Assembly: GCA_018898455.1 (NCBI GenBank)
Contig: JAHIJO010000134.1
Span: 1-34,381 of the forward strand
Source: Verrucomicrobiota bacterium
GTDB lineage: Bacteria; Verrucomicrobiota; Kiritimatiellia; JAAZAB01
DNA length: 34,381 nucleotides
Reading direction: 5' to 3'
Part shown: positions 1-7,656 of the stretch, piece after piece
Layout: each line of letters opens with the position of its first letter
How positions within the stretch are numbered: position 1 is the first letter of the stretch
Notes under the pieces: model-generated
The model's input: the letters and a program-made list of their open reading frames with translations, nothing else
The model's database searches: none
Told to the model about the DNA's origin: nothing
Program-made: the position numbers and the translations under genes

Positions 1-900
1 ATTCGTCTGTATCTATTCGTCTGCATGACCAACCACTTTCACCTGGTATTCGAGACGCCGGAAGGGAACTGCGCGAAATTCATGCAGTCGTTATCGACGG
101 CCTACACGGTTTACTACAATCTCCGTCACCGGCGGCACGGTCATTTACTGGACGGCCGGTATAAAGCGAAGCTGGTGGAGGGGGATGAGTATCTCCTGGC
201 GTTGTCGCGCTACGTGCATCTGAATCCGGTGCGCGTGGGCGCGCTGAAAGACAAACCGCTGGCTGAGCAGATCAAGTATCTGCGGACGTATCCGTGGGGC
301 ACGTATCTTAGTTATATTGGCCAGCGTAAAGCGTTCGACTTTGTCGAGTACGCACCAGTGTTGGGGGAAATGAGCGGGAAGCGCAGGCAGAAGGTGAAGC
401 GGTATCGGGAATTTGTGGAGTGGGGATTGGCCAACGACGATGAAGACTTTAAGGATGTGCTTAAAGAGTCCCCGCGCAGTATCGGCGGAGATGGGTTCCG
501 CGCTTGGATAGACGAACTCTACCAGGAAATGATCGAACACCATCGCCGACCCGAAGATGCGGCATTTCGGCGGATCACCGAGCCGTTGTCCGCCGATGCC
601 GTGCTTTCGATATTGGCCGAGGCGTTCGAGGTCCCGGTCGAGGCGTTTAACCATCGTCGTCGCGATTCGGTGTTGCGAGGTATGGCGGGTCGGTTTCTGG
701 TTCGATATGCGGGGTTGACGCAGAGGGCAGCGGCGGCGAAGATAGGGGGCGTCAGTGGAGATGCGATCAGCCGGCAGATACGCAAGGTACGGCTATTGTT
801 GGAGAATGATCGGCATTTGCGTCAGCGAGTGGAACGAGCCGGGGAACAGATAGACAAGTTGCGACAATCCATGCGTAAGTCGCAAAAAAGAACAGTGTAA
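1..900 (+). CDS. REP-associated tyrosine transposase (RAYT, Y1_Tnp family), 5' end outside window
   Basis: The frame is open to base 1, and the residues before the first ATG (position 25) fit the family, so the gene is cut by the window edge rather than starting at 25. The HUH motif is seen as MTNHFHLV. The catalytic Tyr is expected in the segment YLLALSRYVHLNPVR, which is present. The C-terminal third (about residues 190-285) resembles the DnaA-like helical DNA-binding region common in longer RAYTs. RAYTs are single-strand-specific HUH nucleases linked to spread of small palindromic repeats, and this window is rich in such repeats. That this protein mobilised them is inference. The gene stops with TAA at 898-900 and is followed directly by repeated DNA. 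Confidence 0.88.
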   Translation: MRLYLFVCMTNHFHLVFETPEGNCAKFMQSLSTAYTVYYNLRHRRHGHLLDGRYKAKLVEGDEYLLALSRYVHLNPVRVGALKDKPLAEQIKYLRTYPWGTYLSYIGQRKAFDFVEYAPVLGEMSGKRRQKVKRYREFVEWGLANDDEDFKDVLKESPRSIGGDGFRAWIDELYQEMIEHHRRPEDAAFRRITEPLSADAVLSILAEAFEVPVEAFNHRRRDSVLRGMAGRFLVRYAGLTQRAAAAKIGGVSGDAISRQIRKVRLLLENDRHLRQRVERAGEQIDKLRQSMRKSQKRTV

Positions 901-928
901 AATGACGTTAAGTTCTATTTCGGGGGCT

Positions 929-968
929 GACCCCAATCCCGCCGACCCCAATCCCGCCCAATCCCGCC
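929..968. repeat. Short tandem repeat after the RAYT gene (15 bp, 2 full copies plus a partial)
   Basis: The unit GACCCCAATCCCGCC occurs at 929-943 and 944-958, followed by a shortened CAATCCCGCC at 959-968. Just before it, GGGGCTGACCCC (923-934) can form a small hairpin with a four-base loop. It lies 28 bp after the transposase stop codon, where RAYT-linked repeats are often found. No function can be read from it. Confidence 0.75.
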
Positions 969-980
969 AGGATGAAGCCG

Positions 981-1079
981 AGCATGCCCTTCGACAAACT
1001 CAGGACAGGCCAAGCGAGCGGTGGAAGTGGCCGTGGCGGGCGGGCACAATTTGTTATTCATCGGACCGCCGGGGACGGT
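981..1079 (+). pseudogene. Fragment of a second comM gene (Walker A region), interrupted by a dispersed repeat
   Basis: Bases 1009-1078 match 4282-4351 of the intact comM at 65 of 70 positions by my count, covering residues AKRAV to the Walker A start GPPGT. The bases before 1009 keep only GAGCATGCC from the same coding context, then a repeat (987-1009) intervenes. Similarity stops at about 1079, before the Walker lysine. Four of the five mismatches fall at third codon positions and the fifth gives Val for Ile. The source was therefore probably a related functional comM rather than a decaying copy of the neighbour. An 81-codon ORF (902-1147) runs across in another frame but is not a gene. Confidence 0.8.
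987..1009. repeat. Dispersed repeat, CCCTTCGACAAACTCAGG type
   Basis: This 23-bp stretch is a close variant of the repeat at 4965-4983 inside comM. It sits in the comM fragment between GAGCATGCC and AAGCGAGCGG, with GCC on both sides. That could be a short target duplication or chance. Confidence 0.6.
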
Positions 1080-1205
1080 ATTCAAATCATATGTTAGATT
1101 TTGGAGGGAAGCTGCATAGTGTAAGTCTTTGGTGGTTAATCGAATGATATTGGATAAGGTGGTATGGGACAGGATTTAAAACGCTATTTGTTGGACTGAT
1201 CGAAA

Positions 1206-2402
1206 ATGATGAGAGATTTATTTAACGTATTACTGGGCGGACTCGGCTTGTTTCTCGCATTATTTGGTGGGATAGGGTTGTTAAGTGAAATTTTCTCATC
1301 AGAACTACGCGCAACGAGTACTATCATCGTGTGGGTTGTGTTTGCGGGTGTTTTCTTTTTGGGCCTATGGCTATTAAGGGTAGCATGGGCTGCTGACCAT
1401 AAATCTAAGATAATGTCACGCGCAAAAAAAGATGCAATTGCTCGTGCCGAAAAAGAAACGCAGCGTAAGTCGGGGGGGAAGATACGAGAAGAACATAAGA
1501 CACGGGTTAATGAAGAGCAGGAAAATGTCGATGCTGAAGGTCATCTTGAAAGAGAAATAGATCCAGTTATAAATGGCAAGGAATCGATTGATGATGCAAT
1601 GCAGTCCTTAAATGCACTAATTGGATTATCTAGAGTTAAAGAAGAGATTAGGAAGTTGATAGATTTCATTCAAATTCAGAAGTATCGCCGGGATCAAGGT
1701 ATGAAAACTCCTGTGCTTTCGTTGCATTTGGTATTCACTGGAAATCCGGGAACAGGCAAAACAACGGTTGCCAGACTTGTCGGTAAGATTTATGCCGCTC
1801 TAGGGTTGTTGAAAGAAGGGCAAATGATCGAGGCCATGCGGCAAGATCTGATTGGCGAGTATATTGGACAAACTGCGCCGAAGGTCAAAGCCAAGGTCGA
1901 GGAAGCTTTGGATGGTGTCCTTTTCATTGACGAGGCTTATGCTTTGGCACCGCCACACATGGAGTCGGATTTTGGGGGAGAAGCCGTATCAACACTCATC
2001 GCTGAGATGGAGAATTACAGAGATCGTTTGGCTGTTATTGTGGCTGGTTATACGGATAAAATGAATGATTTCGTTTCTATGAATCCCGGTATTAAATCCC
2101 GATTTACCCGCTACATCGAGTTCGATGATTACTCACCCCGCGAGATGTTGAAGATATTCTTGAAGTTTGCAGGTGACGACGACTATCAAGTATCAACTGA
2201 ACTACGCGAGTCATTATTGAACCATTTCGTAAATGTGAAAAATAATGGGTCCAAGGACTTAGGAAATGCTCGTTACGTTCGAAATCTATTTGGAAAGTCG
2301 ACAGAGCGTCATGCGGCTCGTGTGCTCGATGGTAATCTTCGAGATAAGGAAACCTTGTCCTTGTTGACGGATGAAGATATAGACTTCGGACTAACAATCT
2401 GA
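1206..2402 (+). CDS. Membrane-anchored AAA+ ATPase, CbbX/SpoVK-like
   Basis: The protein has 398 residues. Two hydrophobic segments at about 6-28 and 38-60 anchor it. A charged, coiled-coil-like linker (about 65-125) leads to a single AAA+ module. Walker A is GNPGTGKT (179-186), Walker B is GVLFIDEA (237-244), and a likely arginine finger lies in KSRF (299). The ALIGL...VKEEI entry and EYIGQTAPKV pore-side region match the CbbX/SpoVK group, which remodels protein complexes (CbbX reactivates Rubisco; EccA serves type VII secretion). No Rubisco or ESX gene is nearby, so the substrate is unknown. The N-terminal membrane anchor is unusual for CbbX itself. ATG 1206 or 1209 may be used; neither has a strong Shine-Dalgarno. 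Base composition is more AT-rich than comM, as expected for an accessory gene. Confidence 0.85.
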   Translation: MMRDLFNVLLGGLGLFLALFGGIGLLSEIFSSELRATSTIIVWVVFAGVFFLGLWLLRVAWAADHKSKIMSRAKKDAIARAEKETQRKSGGKIREEHKTRVNEEQENVDAEGHLEREIDPVINGKESIDDAMQSLNALIGLSRVKEEIRKLIDFIQIQKYRRDQGMKTPVLSLHLVFTGNPGTGKTTVARLVGKIYAALGLLKEGQMIEAMRQDLIGEYIGQTAPKVKAKVEEALDGVLFIDEAYALAPPHMESDFGGEAVSTLIAEMENYRDRLAVIVAGYTDKMNDFVSMNPGIKSRFTRYIEFDDYSPREMLKIFLKFAGDDDYQVSTELRESLLNHFVNVKNNGSKDLGNARYVRNLFGKSTERHAARVLDGNLRDKETLSLLTDEDIDFGLTI

Positions 2403-2534
2403 ACAAAAGACGTATTTTTCCGAGTGATCTTGCCCTGTTTTTCCGGACACTGCGAGCGAAGTGTTTTATGCGCATAGTTTGATACATTTTGTCTCTCATC
2501 GTCATGGTTAGGCTTGAAGAAAGAGGAGCTGGAG

Positions 2535-2999
2535 ATGTCCATGAACCTGGAAAGGAATTACAGACGGGAACTGCACAACGCGCTGGAGAAGTGTCAATTT
2601 ATTGAAGAGACACTGAGAATGTGCATTTTCTCGGCAGTGGAGATCGCACGGCTACAATTATCTCCGCACTTTCCTGTCAAGTACAAGTCCGAAGATATCA
2701 GCAAGCTTCCTATGGGTACACTTGCCAGCATCTTTTCAAAGATCAACGCCGACATTGCATTGCACGCTGCCCTGAAGGAAATTACTCGAGATAGAAATGA
2801 TGTAGCTCACAGATCTCTCTTGTTCACCCTTGGCGAATTACGGGATAAGAAGCACATGACAGAAGCAACACGAAAGATGAAAGACGTTGTAATACGCGCA
2901 ACCAACATCCGCAATAGACTATTGGATATAAGGTGCGCGATGCTCCAATCTCTAAGCAAGGTGAAGCGGTCAGTAAGTAAATCAAATCTCCCCGGTTGA
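2535..2999 (+). CDS. HEPN-like protein of unknown role
   Basis: About 154 residues, predicted all-helical. I chose ATG 2535 (or 2541) because GAGGAG and GGAG lie at good distances upstream; the frame also allows TTG at 2514. The segment ITRDRNDVAHRS contains RNDVAH, an exact match to the RNxxxH motif of HEPN ribonucleases and HEPN-fold proteins. Its position after a long helical region fits the fold. HEPN proteins often act as RNases in toxin-antitoxin, abortive infection or CRISPR systems, but many are non-toxic. No MNT antitoxin partner is seen. It follows the AAA+ ATPase by 132 bp on the same strand. Family assignment rests on the motif and helical character only. Confidence 0.6.
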   Translation: MSMNLERNYRRELHNALEKCQFIEETLRMCIFSAVEIARLQLSPHFPVKYKSEDISKLPMGTLASIFSKINADIALHAALKEITRDRNDVAHRSLLFTLGELRDKKHMTEATRKMKDVVIRATNIRNRLLDIRCAMLQSLSKVKRSVSKSNLPG

Positions 3000-3030
3000 T
3001 TTCTCAAGCCAGCCTTGTTATGTTGACGGA

Positions 3031-3372
3031 ATGAAGACCGAACATTTGCCGAATGCGGTGCAAGCGCAGGTGATAAGGGAAAAGATCGTTGATTATCTTC
3101 TGTGCGCGGAACATCCGGACGGAGGCAGCAAAGCAAGGTTCTTTCAGCATTTTGGGTTTTCCCTTGATAATTGGTCTGCGCTGGCAGAGGCTTTGCGACA
3201 ACATGGTTTGGAAAACAAAATAGTGAATGCAGTTGAATCCCCTTTCGGTTGCCGTTATATTGTGGAAGGTGAAATAATGTCACCGGATGGGCGGAATCCA
3301 AGAGTGCGCACGGTATGGATTATTGAAAAGGGAGAATCTGCGCCGCGCTTGATTACGGCCCATCCTGCCTAG
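3031..3372 (+). CDS. DUF6883 family protein
   Basis: A 113-residue protein starting MKTEHLPNAVQAQVIREKIV. The layout matches the DUF6883 family as I recall it: LPNA start, KIVDYLL, a Gly-rich turn then KARFF, GFSLDNWSAL, then YIVEGEIMSPDGR and VRTVWII near the end. The domain also occurs at the C-terminus of larger secreted or toxin-like proteins; its activity is not established. It sits 12 bp before a DUF4926 protein, a pairing I recall as recurrent, so they probably form a two-gene unit, perhaps toxin-antitoxin or effector-immunity. That functional guess is inference. Confidence 0.7.
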   Translation: MKTEHLPNAVQAQVIREKIVDYLLCAEHPDGGSKARFFQHFGFSLDNWSALAEALRQHGLENKIVNAVESPFGCRYIVEGEIMSPDGRNPRVRTVWIIEKGESAPRLITAHPA

Positions 3373-3384
3373 GAGGAAAACAAT

Positions 3385-3615
3385 ATGATCAACGAACATG
3401 AACGGGTGGTATTAAATAAGCATATTCCGACGCTTGGATTGGAAGCCGGAGATGTCGGAACCGTTGTGCATGTGTATAAAAACGGAGCAACGTTTGAAGT
3501 GGAATTTGTGTCATTGGACGGAGAAACCAGTTTGGTGGCGACTGTTCTCGCCGAAGATTTGAGGTCCGTCCACAAGCGGGAAATTCCGCATGCGCGTCAA
3601 CTTGCCTATGCCTGA
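3385..3615 (+). CDS. DUF4926 family small protein
   Basis: A 76-residue protein with a strong ribosome site (AGGAGG at 3371-3376) before ATG 3385. The sequence has the DUF4926 signature: VVLNKHIPTLGLEAGDVGTV, then VHVY and a strand-rich FEVEFVSLDGET. This predicts a small SH3-like beta barrel. It follows the DUF6883 gene by 12 bp and is almost certainly co-transcribed with it. Such small barrels often act as partner or immunity proteins. No direct evidence for function is visible. Confidence 0.78.
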   Translation: MINEHERVVLNKHIPTLGLEAGDVGTVVHVYKNGATFEVEFVSLDGETSLVATVLAEDLRSVHKREIPHARQLAYA

Positions 3616-3669
3616 TGCCGCTTTTTGCTTAGAAAATGAAGCATTCCAAAATAATAAAAATACCTACCC

Positions 3670-5235
3670 ATGCTCTCTAAAGTTCACTCGGGTGCTGTTT
3701 ATGGCGTTGATGCGTATCCCGTAGAAATCGAGGTCAATTCCGGCGGTGGCGATCCCCAGACCGTGATCGTTGGATTACCCGATGCGGCGGTGAAGGAAAG
3801 CAAGGACCGGGTCCACACCGCCATCGTCAACTCCGGCTTCAAAATGCCCAAGGGGCGGCTGACGGTCAATCTGGCCCCCGCCGATATCAAAAAGGAAGGC
3901 CCAAGTTTCGATTTACCGATCGCCATGGGTGTATTGGCGACGATAGAAGAAGACGGTGTGCCGCAGGAAGCGCTGAAACAATTTGCCATGGTCGGGGAGC
4001 TGGCGCTGAGCGGGGAAGTGCGGCGGGTTAGGGGAGTCCTGCCGATTGCCATGGCCATGCGCGAGGAGAAACGACCCGCCCTGCTCGTGCCCCTTGATAA
4101 CGCCGATGAGGCCGCTGTGGTGGAAGGGATTGACGTCTACCCGGTGAGCAACCTGCGCCAGGCGGCGGATTTTGTGGCCGGGCGGGTTTCCATGACGCCT
4201 TACCGGGTTGACTTGGAAAAAGTCTTTGAGTCGCATTTGGTCTATGAGGAGGATTTTGCCGACGTCAAGGGCCAGGAGCATGCCAAGCGGGCAGTGGAAA
4301 TTGCCGTGGCGGGCGGGCACAATTTGTTATTCATCGGACCGCCGGGCACGGGCAAGACCATGCTGGCCAAGCGAATTCCTTCGATCCTGCCGCTCATGAC
4401 ATTGGAAGAGGCGTTGGAAACGACGAAGATCCACAGCGTGGCCGGGGCCCTGGCGCCGCACCAGGCGCTGGTATCGCGCCGGCCTTTCCGTTCCCCGCAT
4501 CACACGGTGTCCGATGCCGGCCTGCTGGGCGGAGGCTCGCATCCGGTACCCGGCGAGGTCAGCCTGGCGCATCGCGGGGTGCTATTCCTGGATGAGTTAC
4601 CCGAGTTTCATCGCAATGTTCTCGAGGTGCTCCGTCAGCCGTTGGAGGATGGCGTGGTCACCATCTCGCGCGTCGCTGCGAGCCTGACGTTTCCCTGTCA
4701 GTTCATGCTGGTGGCGGCGATGAATCCCTGTCCTTGCGGTTACTCCGGCGACCCCAAGCATGAGTGCCGGTGCACCCCGCTTCAGATTCAGAATTATCGC
4801 AATAAGATTTCCGGTCCGCTCCTGGACCGGATCGACATTCATATCGAAGTGCCCACCGTCCGTTACCAGGACCTGGCATCAATCGGTACTGGGGAGCCCT
4901 CGGCAACGATCCGGGAGCGGGTGAAAGTCGCGCGGCAGATTCAGCAGAAGCGGTTCAAGGGCCTCCCTTCGACAGGCTCAGGGCGGAGACGGAAGGTGCA
5001 CTGCAACGCCGCGATGCGGCCGAAGGAAATCCAGAAACACTGCGCCTTGAAGCCGGACGCCCAGGACCTGCTGAAGATGGCGATTACCGAACTGCATTTC
5101 AGCGCCCGGGCCTATGATCGGATCCTGAAAGTCTCGCGCACCATCGCCGACCTGGACGGCGCGGCGGACATCCTGTCCCAGCACGTCTCCGAGGCGATTC
5201 AATATCGGACGCTGGATCGGCAGTTCTGGGTGTGA
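3670..5235 (+). CDS. comM: ComM/YifB family Mg-chelatase-like AAA+ protein
   Basis: At 521 residues it has the usual ComM size. An N-terminal ChlI-type domain (about 1-170) includes [21 protein letters not shown]. The AAA+ core has Walker A GPPGTGKT (223-230), Walker [12 protein letters not shown] (303-313) and the Cys cluster [15 protein letters not shown] (354-368). A C-terminal winged domain follows from about 444 (VHCNAAM onward). ComM is a hexameric helicase that promotes branch migration when natural-transformation DNA is integrated. Oddity: residues about 431-441 ([10 protein letters not shown]) have no counterpart in the family, where RFKG runs directly into the HCNA motif. They are encoded by an in-frame dispersed repeat. 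The insertion lies at the edge between the AAA+ and C-terminal domains, so function may survive. Confidence 0.93.
   Translation: MLSKVHSGAVYGVDAYPVEIEVNSGGGDPQTVIVGLPDAAVKESKDRVHTAIVNSGFKMPKGRLTVNLAPADIKKEGPSFDLPIAMGVLATIEEDGVPQEALKQFAMVGELALSGEVRRVRGVLPIAMAMREEKRPALLVPLDNADEAAVVEGIDVYPVSNLRQAADFVAGRVSMTPYRVDLEKVFESHLVYEEDFADVKGQEHAKRAVEIAVAGGHNLLFIGPPGTGKTMLAKRIPSILPLMTLEEALETTKIHSVAGALAPHQALVSRRPFRSPHHTVSDAGLLGGGSHPVPGEVSLAHRGVLFLDELPEFHRNVLEVLRQPLEDGVVTISRVAASLTFPCQFMLVAAMNPCPCGYSGDPKHECRCTPLQIQNYRNKISGPLLDRIDIHIEVPTVRYQDLASIGTGEPSATIRERVKVARQIQQKRFKGLPSTGSGRRRKVHCNAAMRPKEIQKHCALKPDAQDLLKMAITELHFSARAYDRILKVSRTIADLDGAADILSQHVSEAIQYRTLDRQFWV
4965..4983. repeat. Dispersed repeat inserted in frame in comM
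   Basis: CCCTTCGACAGGCTCAGGG, itself an imperfect palindrome, lies between the codons for RFKG and KVHCNA. The inserted segment is a multiple of three bases and adds about ten residues without a stop. A close relative occurs at 987-1009. Confidence 0.72.
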
Positions 5236-5568
5236 GCATATCTCTGCCATGGACACCATGGGGCGGGCGATTGCCACCGGTTGAATATGTTGATAGGCCG
5301 GCCAGAACACAATTCCTCCCACCGGCGCCACGTTCATCTACTGCTGTTCGTCCATTTATGGCGCCGAGCCATCCGGAAAATCGTTTATCGTCGCCCGGAA
5401 CGGCAGGGAAGCACCATTCACCGGTAAATTCCATTTGCGCGCATAATCCCGGTGTCCGTATTCTTTTTCAAACCGGTCCGTTTGCGAAGGACACAACGAA
5501 ATGCCTTTCGGCACATAGCATTCCTTGTCCCCCCCTCATGGCCTTGAGACATATTTCTCTTATCGTCA
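5236..5568 (-). other. Gap between comM and the operon end; possible degraded gene on the minus strand
   Basis: No intact gene is present. On the minus strand a stop-bounded frame from about 5530 to 5355 reads like the end of a real protein (it includes DYARKWNLPVNGASLPFRAT and ends NDFPDGSAP), but it has no start codon. A second protein-like stretch (GIVFWPAYQHIQPV) follows nearer 5310 in another frame. I do not recognise either. They may be remnants of a gene once downstream in the catabolic operon. The gap lies between convergent genes. Confidence 0.3.
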
Positions 5569-6627
5569 CTATTTATCACTTTCCAGTTCGTTGGGATAAC
5601 GCTTCATTATTTCTTCCCTGGCGATTTTATACCACATGACGGTTTTTTCTATTGAGCTTCCGTGCTGCGATGATGAAATAATGAGCGTGGGATGATTCTG
5701 GGTCAAATTCAGGATTTCCCGCATCTGTGCGCGCATTTCTTTTTCGGTTGTTTGGTCAACATCAGCCGCCGGATCCATATGCTTTTCGATAATCATTGGC
5801 TCAGGCATGACTTCCACCGCTTTGGCCAGATCGGTCCAGGGACTGATATGAAGGCGAATTAAATTCGGTAACGTAACCACCTTGGCAAGAATGGGGGTGA
5901 GATTGCCACAACTGTGGTGCCAGACGCGTTTGTATTTGGTGGCAATCGCGGCATCACAAGGGAAAACAAATTCCTCATATAGCGACGGCGAGATCAGATC
6001 GCAGTTGACGTCGTCATTCATCAGGACGGTTTCCTCGCTTCCATTGCCGCCATTTTTGAGTTTCAATCCGTTTAAAAACCCGATCAGATCGCGCGCAAAT
6101 TCCGGATCATCCATCATATCCATAAGATATTCCGTTGTTCCCCTGACGTAAAAAGCAGCTCCCAGGGCGCCAGTATTGCCGAAAGGATAAGTCAAATCTT
6201 GCATCACTTTGAATAGCTCAAGATCTCCACGTGATTTAACGGTCGGTTTGTAAACATTGGCTCCAGTTTCATGAATAACTTCCTGTTCAACAAGCGGATT
6301 TCGTTGAGCCGGACGACTCTCTATATTTTTAGCAGTCTGTGGCGGATGACCGATACTCAAGGGAACATCATCTCTGAAAATTCTTTGATGTTCATGGATG
6401 CCTTTTAAATGAATCAGATAGGCTGTTTCAGGGTCATCAACCTTTTCCGGCGGATAGCCGAAATAGCGCGCCCAGAAACGAGGCACTATTTCCATGTAGA
6501 GCAGTGGCCGTTTGATCTCCCGCCGGCCGGCTTTTGCGTACAATTCTTTCTTGTGCAGTTTGCTTCGTTCTGCCACTGCCTTTAATGCCTGGGAATAGTA
6601 TGGCTCAAACCTGTTTGTATGCTTCAT
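5569..6627 (-). CDS. Uroporphyrinogen decarboxylase (URO-D)-like protein
   Basis: A 352-residue protein of the URO-D/MtaA superfamily (TIM barrel). The C-terminal half carries VWHHSCGNLTPIL, the H-x-C metal site that MtaA-type methyltransferases use to bind zinc. The N-terminal arginine-rich substrate motif of true HemE is not evident, so this is not haem synthesis. In carbohydrate operons of PVC bacteria such proteins are frequent but mostly uncharacterised; methyl transfer or decarboxylation of a sugar-derived compound is possible. It is the last gene of the minus-strand operon, 19 bp after the aldo/keto reductase, and lacks a good Shine-Dalgarno, so translation may depend on coupling. Confidence 0.75.
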   Translation of the reverse strand: MKHTNRFEPYYSQALKAVAERSKLHKKELYAKAGRREIKRPLLYMEIVPRFWARYFGYPPEKVDDPETAYLIHLKGIHEHQRIFRDDVPLSIGHPPQTAKNIESRPAQRNPLVEQEVIHETGANVYKPTVKSRGDLELFKVMQDLTYPFGNTGALGAAFYVRGTTEYLMDMMDDPEFARDLIGFLNGLKLKNGGNGSEETVLMNDDVNCDLISPSLYEEFVFPCDAAIATKYKRVWHHSCGNLTPILAKVVTLPNLIRLHISPWTDLAKAVEVMPEPMIIEKHMDPAADVDQTTEKEMRAQMREILNLTQNHPTLIISSSQHGSSIEKTVMWYKIAREEIMKRYPNELESDK

Positions 6628-6646
6628 AAGTTCACGCTTAGGAATT

Positions 6647-7627
6647 TCAATCCTGCAGATTCAGCCAATGACATTCGTCTTCCGTGAGTTGCAGGGAAAG
6701 CGCCTTGATGCACGAACGCAATTCTTCCCTTGAATGCGGTCCGACAATGGGAGCGATGGGAAACGGTTTGTGCAACACCCAGCTCAAGGCGACTTCCACC
6801 GCCGAATATCCGCCTTTCTTTCGTCCGAGTTCGGTCGCCCGTTTCAGGCGTTCAAAATTATCGTCCGTGCAGTAGATTTCGATCATCCTTTTCATGAAAT
6901 CGTTTTCAAGGTTGCCGGCCCGTTCGCGCAATGCGGCAGAGTATGCTCCCGTAAAAAATCCCCGTGCCTGGGATGACCAGGGAATAAGCGGTATGCCGGT
7001 CCGAACGTGCCATTGCTCACCGTCTTTATCCGTTGTTATCAGCCCCGGATAGAATGGTCCGGTTGGAACGGCGAGGCTGAGGTTATTGCTGACAACGGCG
7101 AAACCGGCAAGCCCGCGCGCGCGGGCATAATTATTCGCTTCCTCTATGCGGGAATATGTCCAGTTCGATGCTCCAAGCGCACGCACCCGCCCGGAGACCA
7201 CATATCCATTGAGACAATCCATGATCCTTTTCACAGAAATAGCCGGGTTATCACGATGCAGCATGTACAGGTCAATATAATCCGTTTGCAGGCATTCCAG
7301 ACTCCTGGCAAGTTCATCGGCAAACACCGATTCCATGTCGTTTTCAGGAATGGTTCCGTCTTTCCCATGTCCGCATTTGGTTATCACGATCATTTGTGCC
7401 CGGGTATTCCTGGACTTCATCCATTCGCCGATCACATTCTCGCTCTCACCCGCCGCGTATATCCGGCCGGAATCCAAGGTAACGCCGCCATGAACGTGGA
7501 AATCATCCATGATGGCGAACCAATCATCTTTCTTCGCCAGGGTGTAAAATGCCGTCCCGAGAACAAGCGCGGAGGAGCGCTTGTTGATTTCCCGAATGAC
7601 CGGTCCGCAATCGAAACATTGACTCAT
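6647..7627 (-). CDS. Aldo/keto reductase family oxidoreductase
   Basis: A 326-residue TIM barrel with the full catalytic tetrad in family order: Asp52 and Tyr57 in LDSGRIY, Lys84 in VITKCG, and His124 in DLYMLHRDNP. The SNWTYSRIEEA and late GPHSREEL segments fit the NADPH-binding side of the fold. The likely reaction is reversible reduction of a sugar aldehyde or ketone with NADP(H). The ribosome site AGGAGA stands 8 bases before the ATG. It lies between a URO-D-like gene and a sugar-isomerase-like gene in the same operon, which suggests a role in sugar breakdown; the substrate is unknown. Confidence 0.85.
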   Translation of the reverse strand: MSQCFDCGPVIREINKRSSALVLGTAFYTLAKKDDWFAIMDDFHVHGGVTLDSGRIYAAGESENVIGEWMKSRNTRAQMIVITKCGHGKDGTIPENDMESVFADELARSLECLQTDYIDLYMLHRDNPAISVKRIMDCLNGYVVSGRVRALGASNWTYSRIEEANNYARARGLAGFAVVSNNLSLAVPTGPFYPGLITTDKDGEQWHVRTGIPLIPWSSQARGFFTGAYSAALRERAGNLENDFMKRMIEIYCTDDNFERLKRATELGRKKGGYSAVEVALSWVLHKPFPIAPIVGPHSREELRSCIKALSLQLTEDECHWLNLQD

Positions 7628-7656
7628 TGCCTATCTCCTGTTGCTGGTATCCGTCA

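Noticed and set aside
902-1147. 81-codon ORF as a gene
   Set aside because: It runs through a tandem repeat, a dispersed repeat and a comM fragment in the wrong frame, with no ribosome site.
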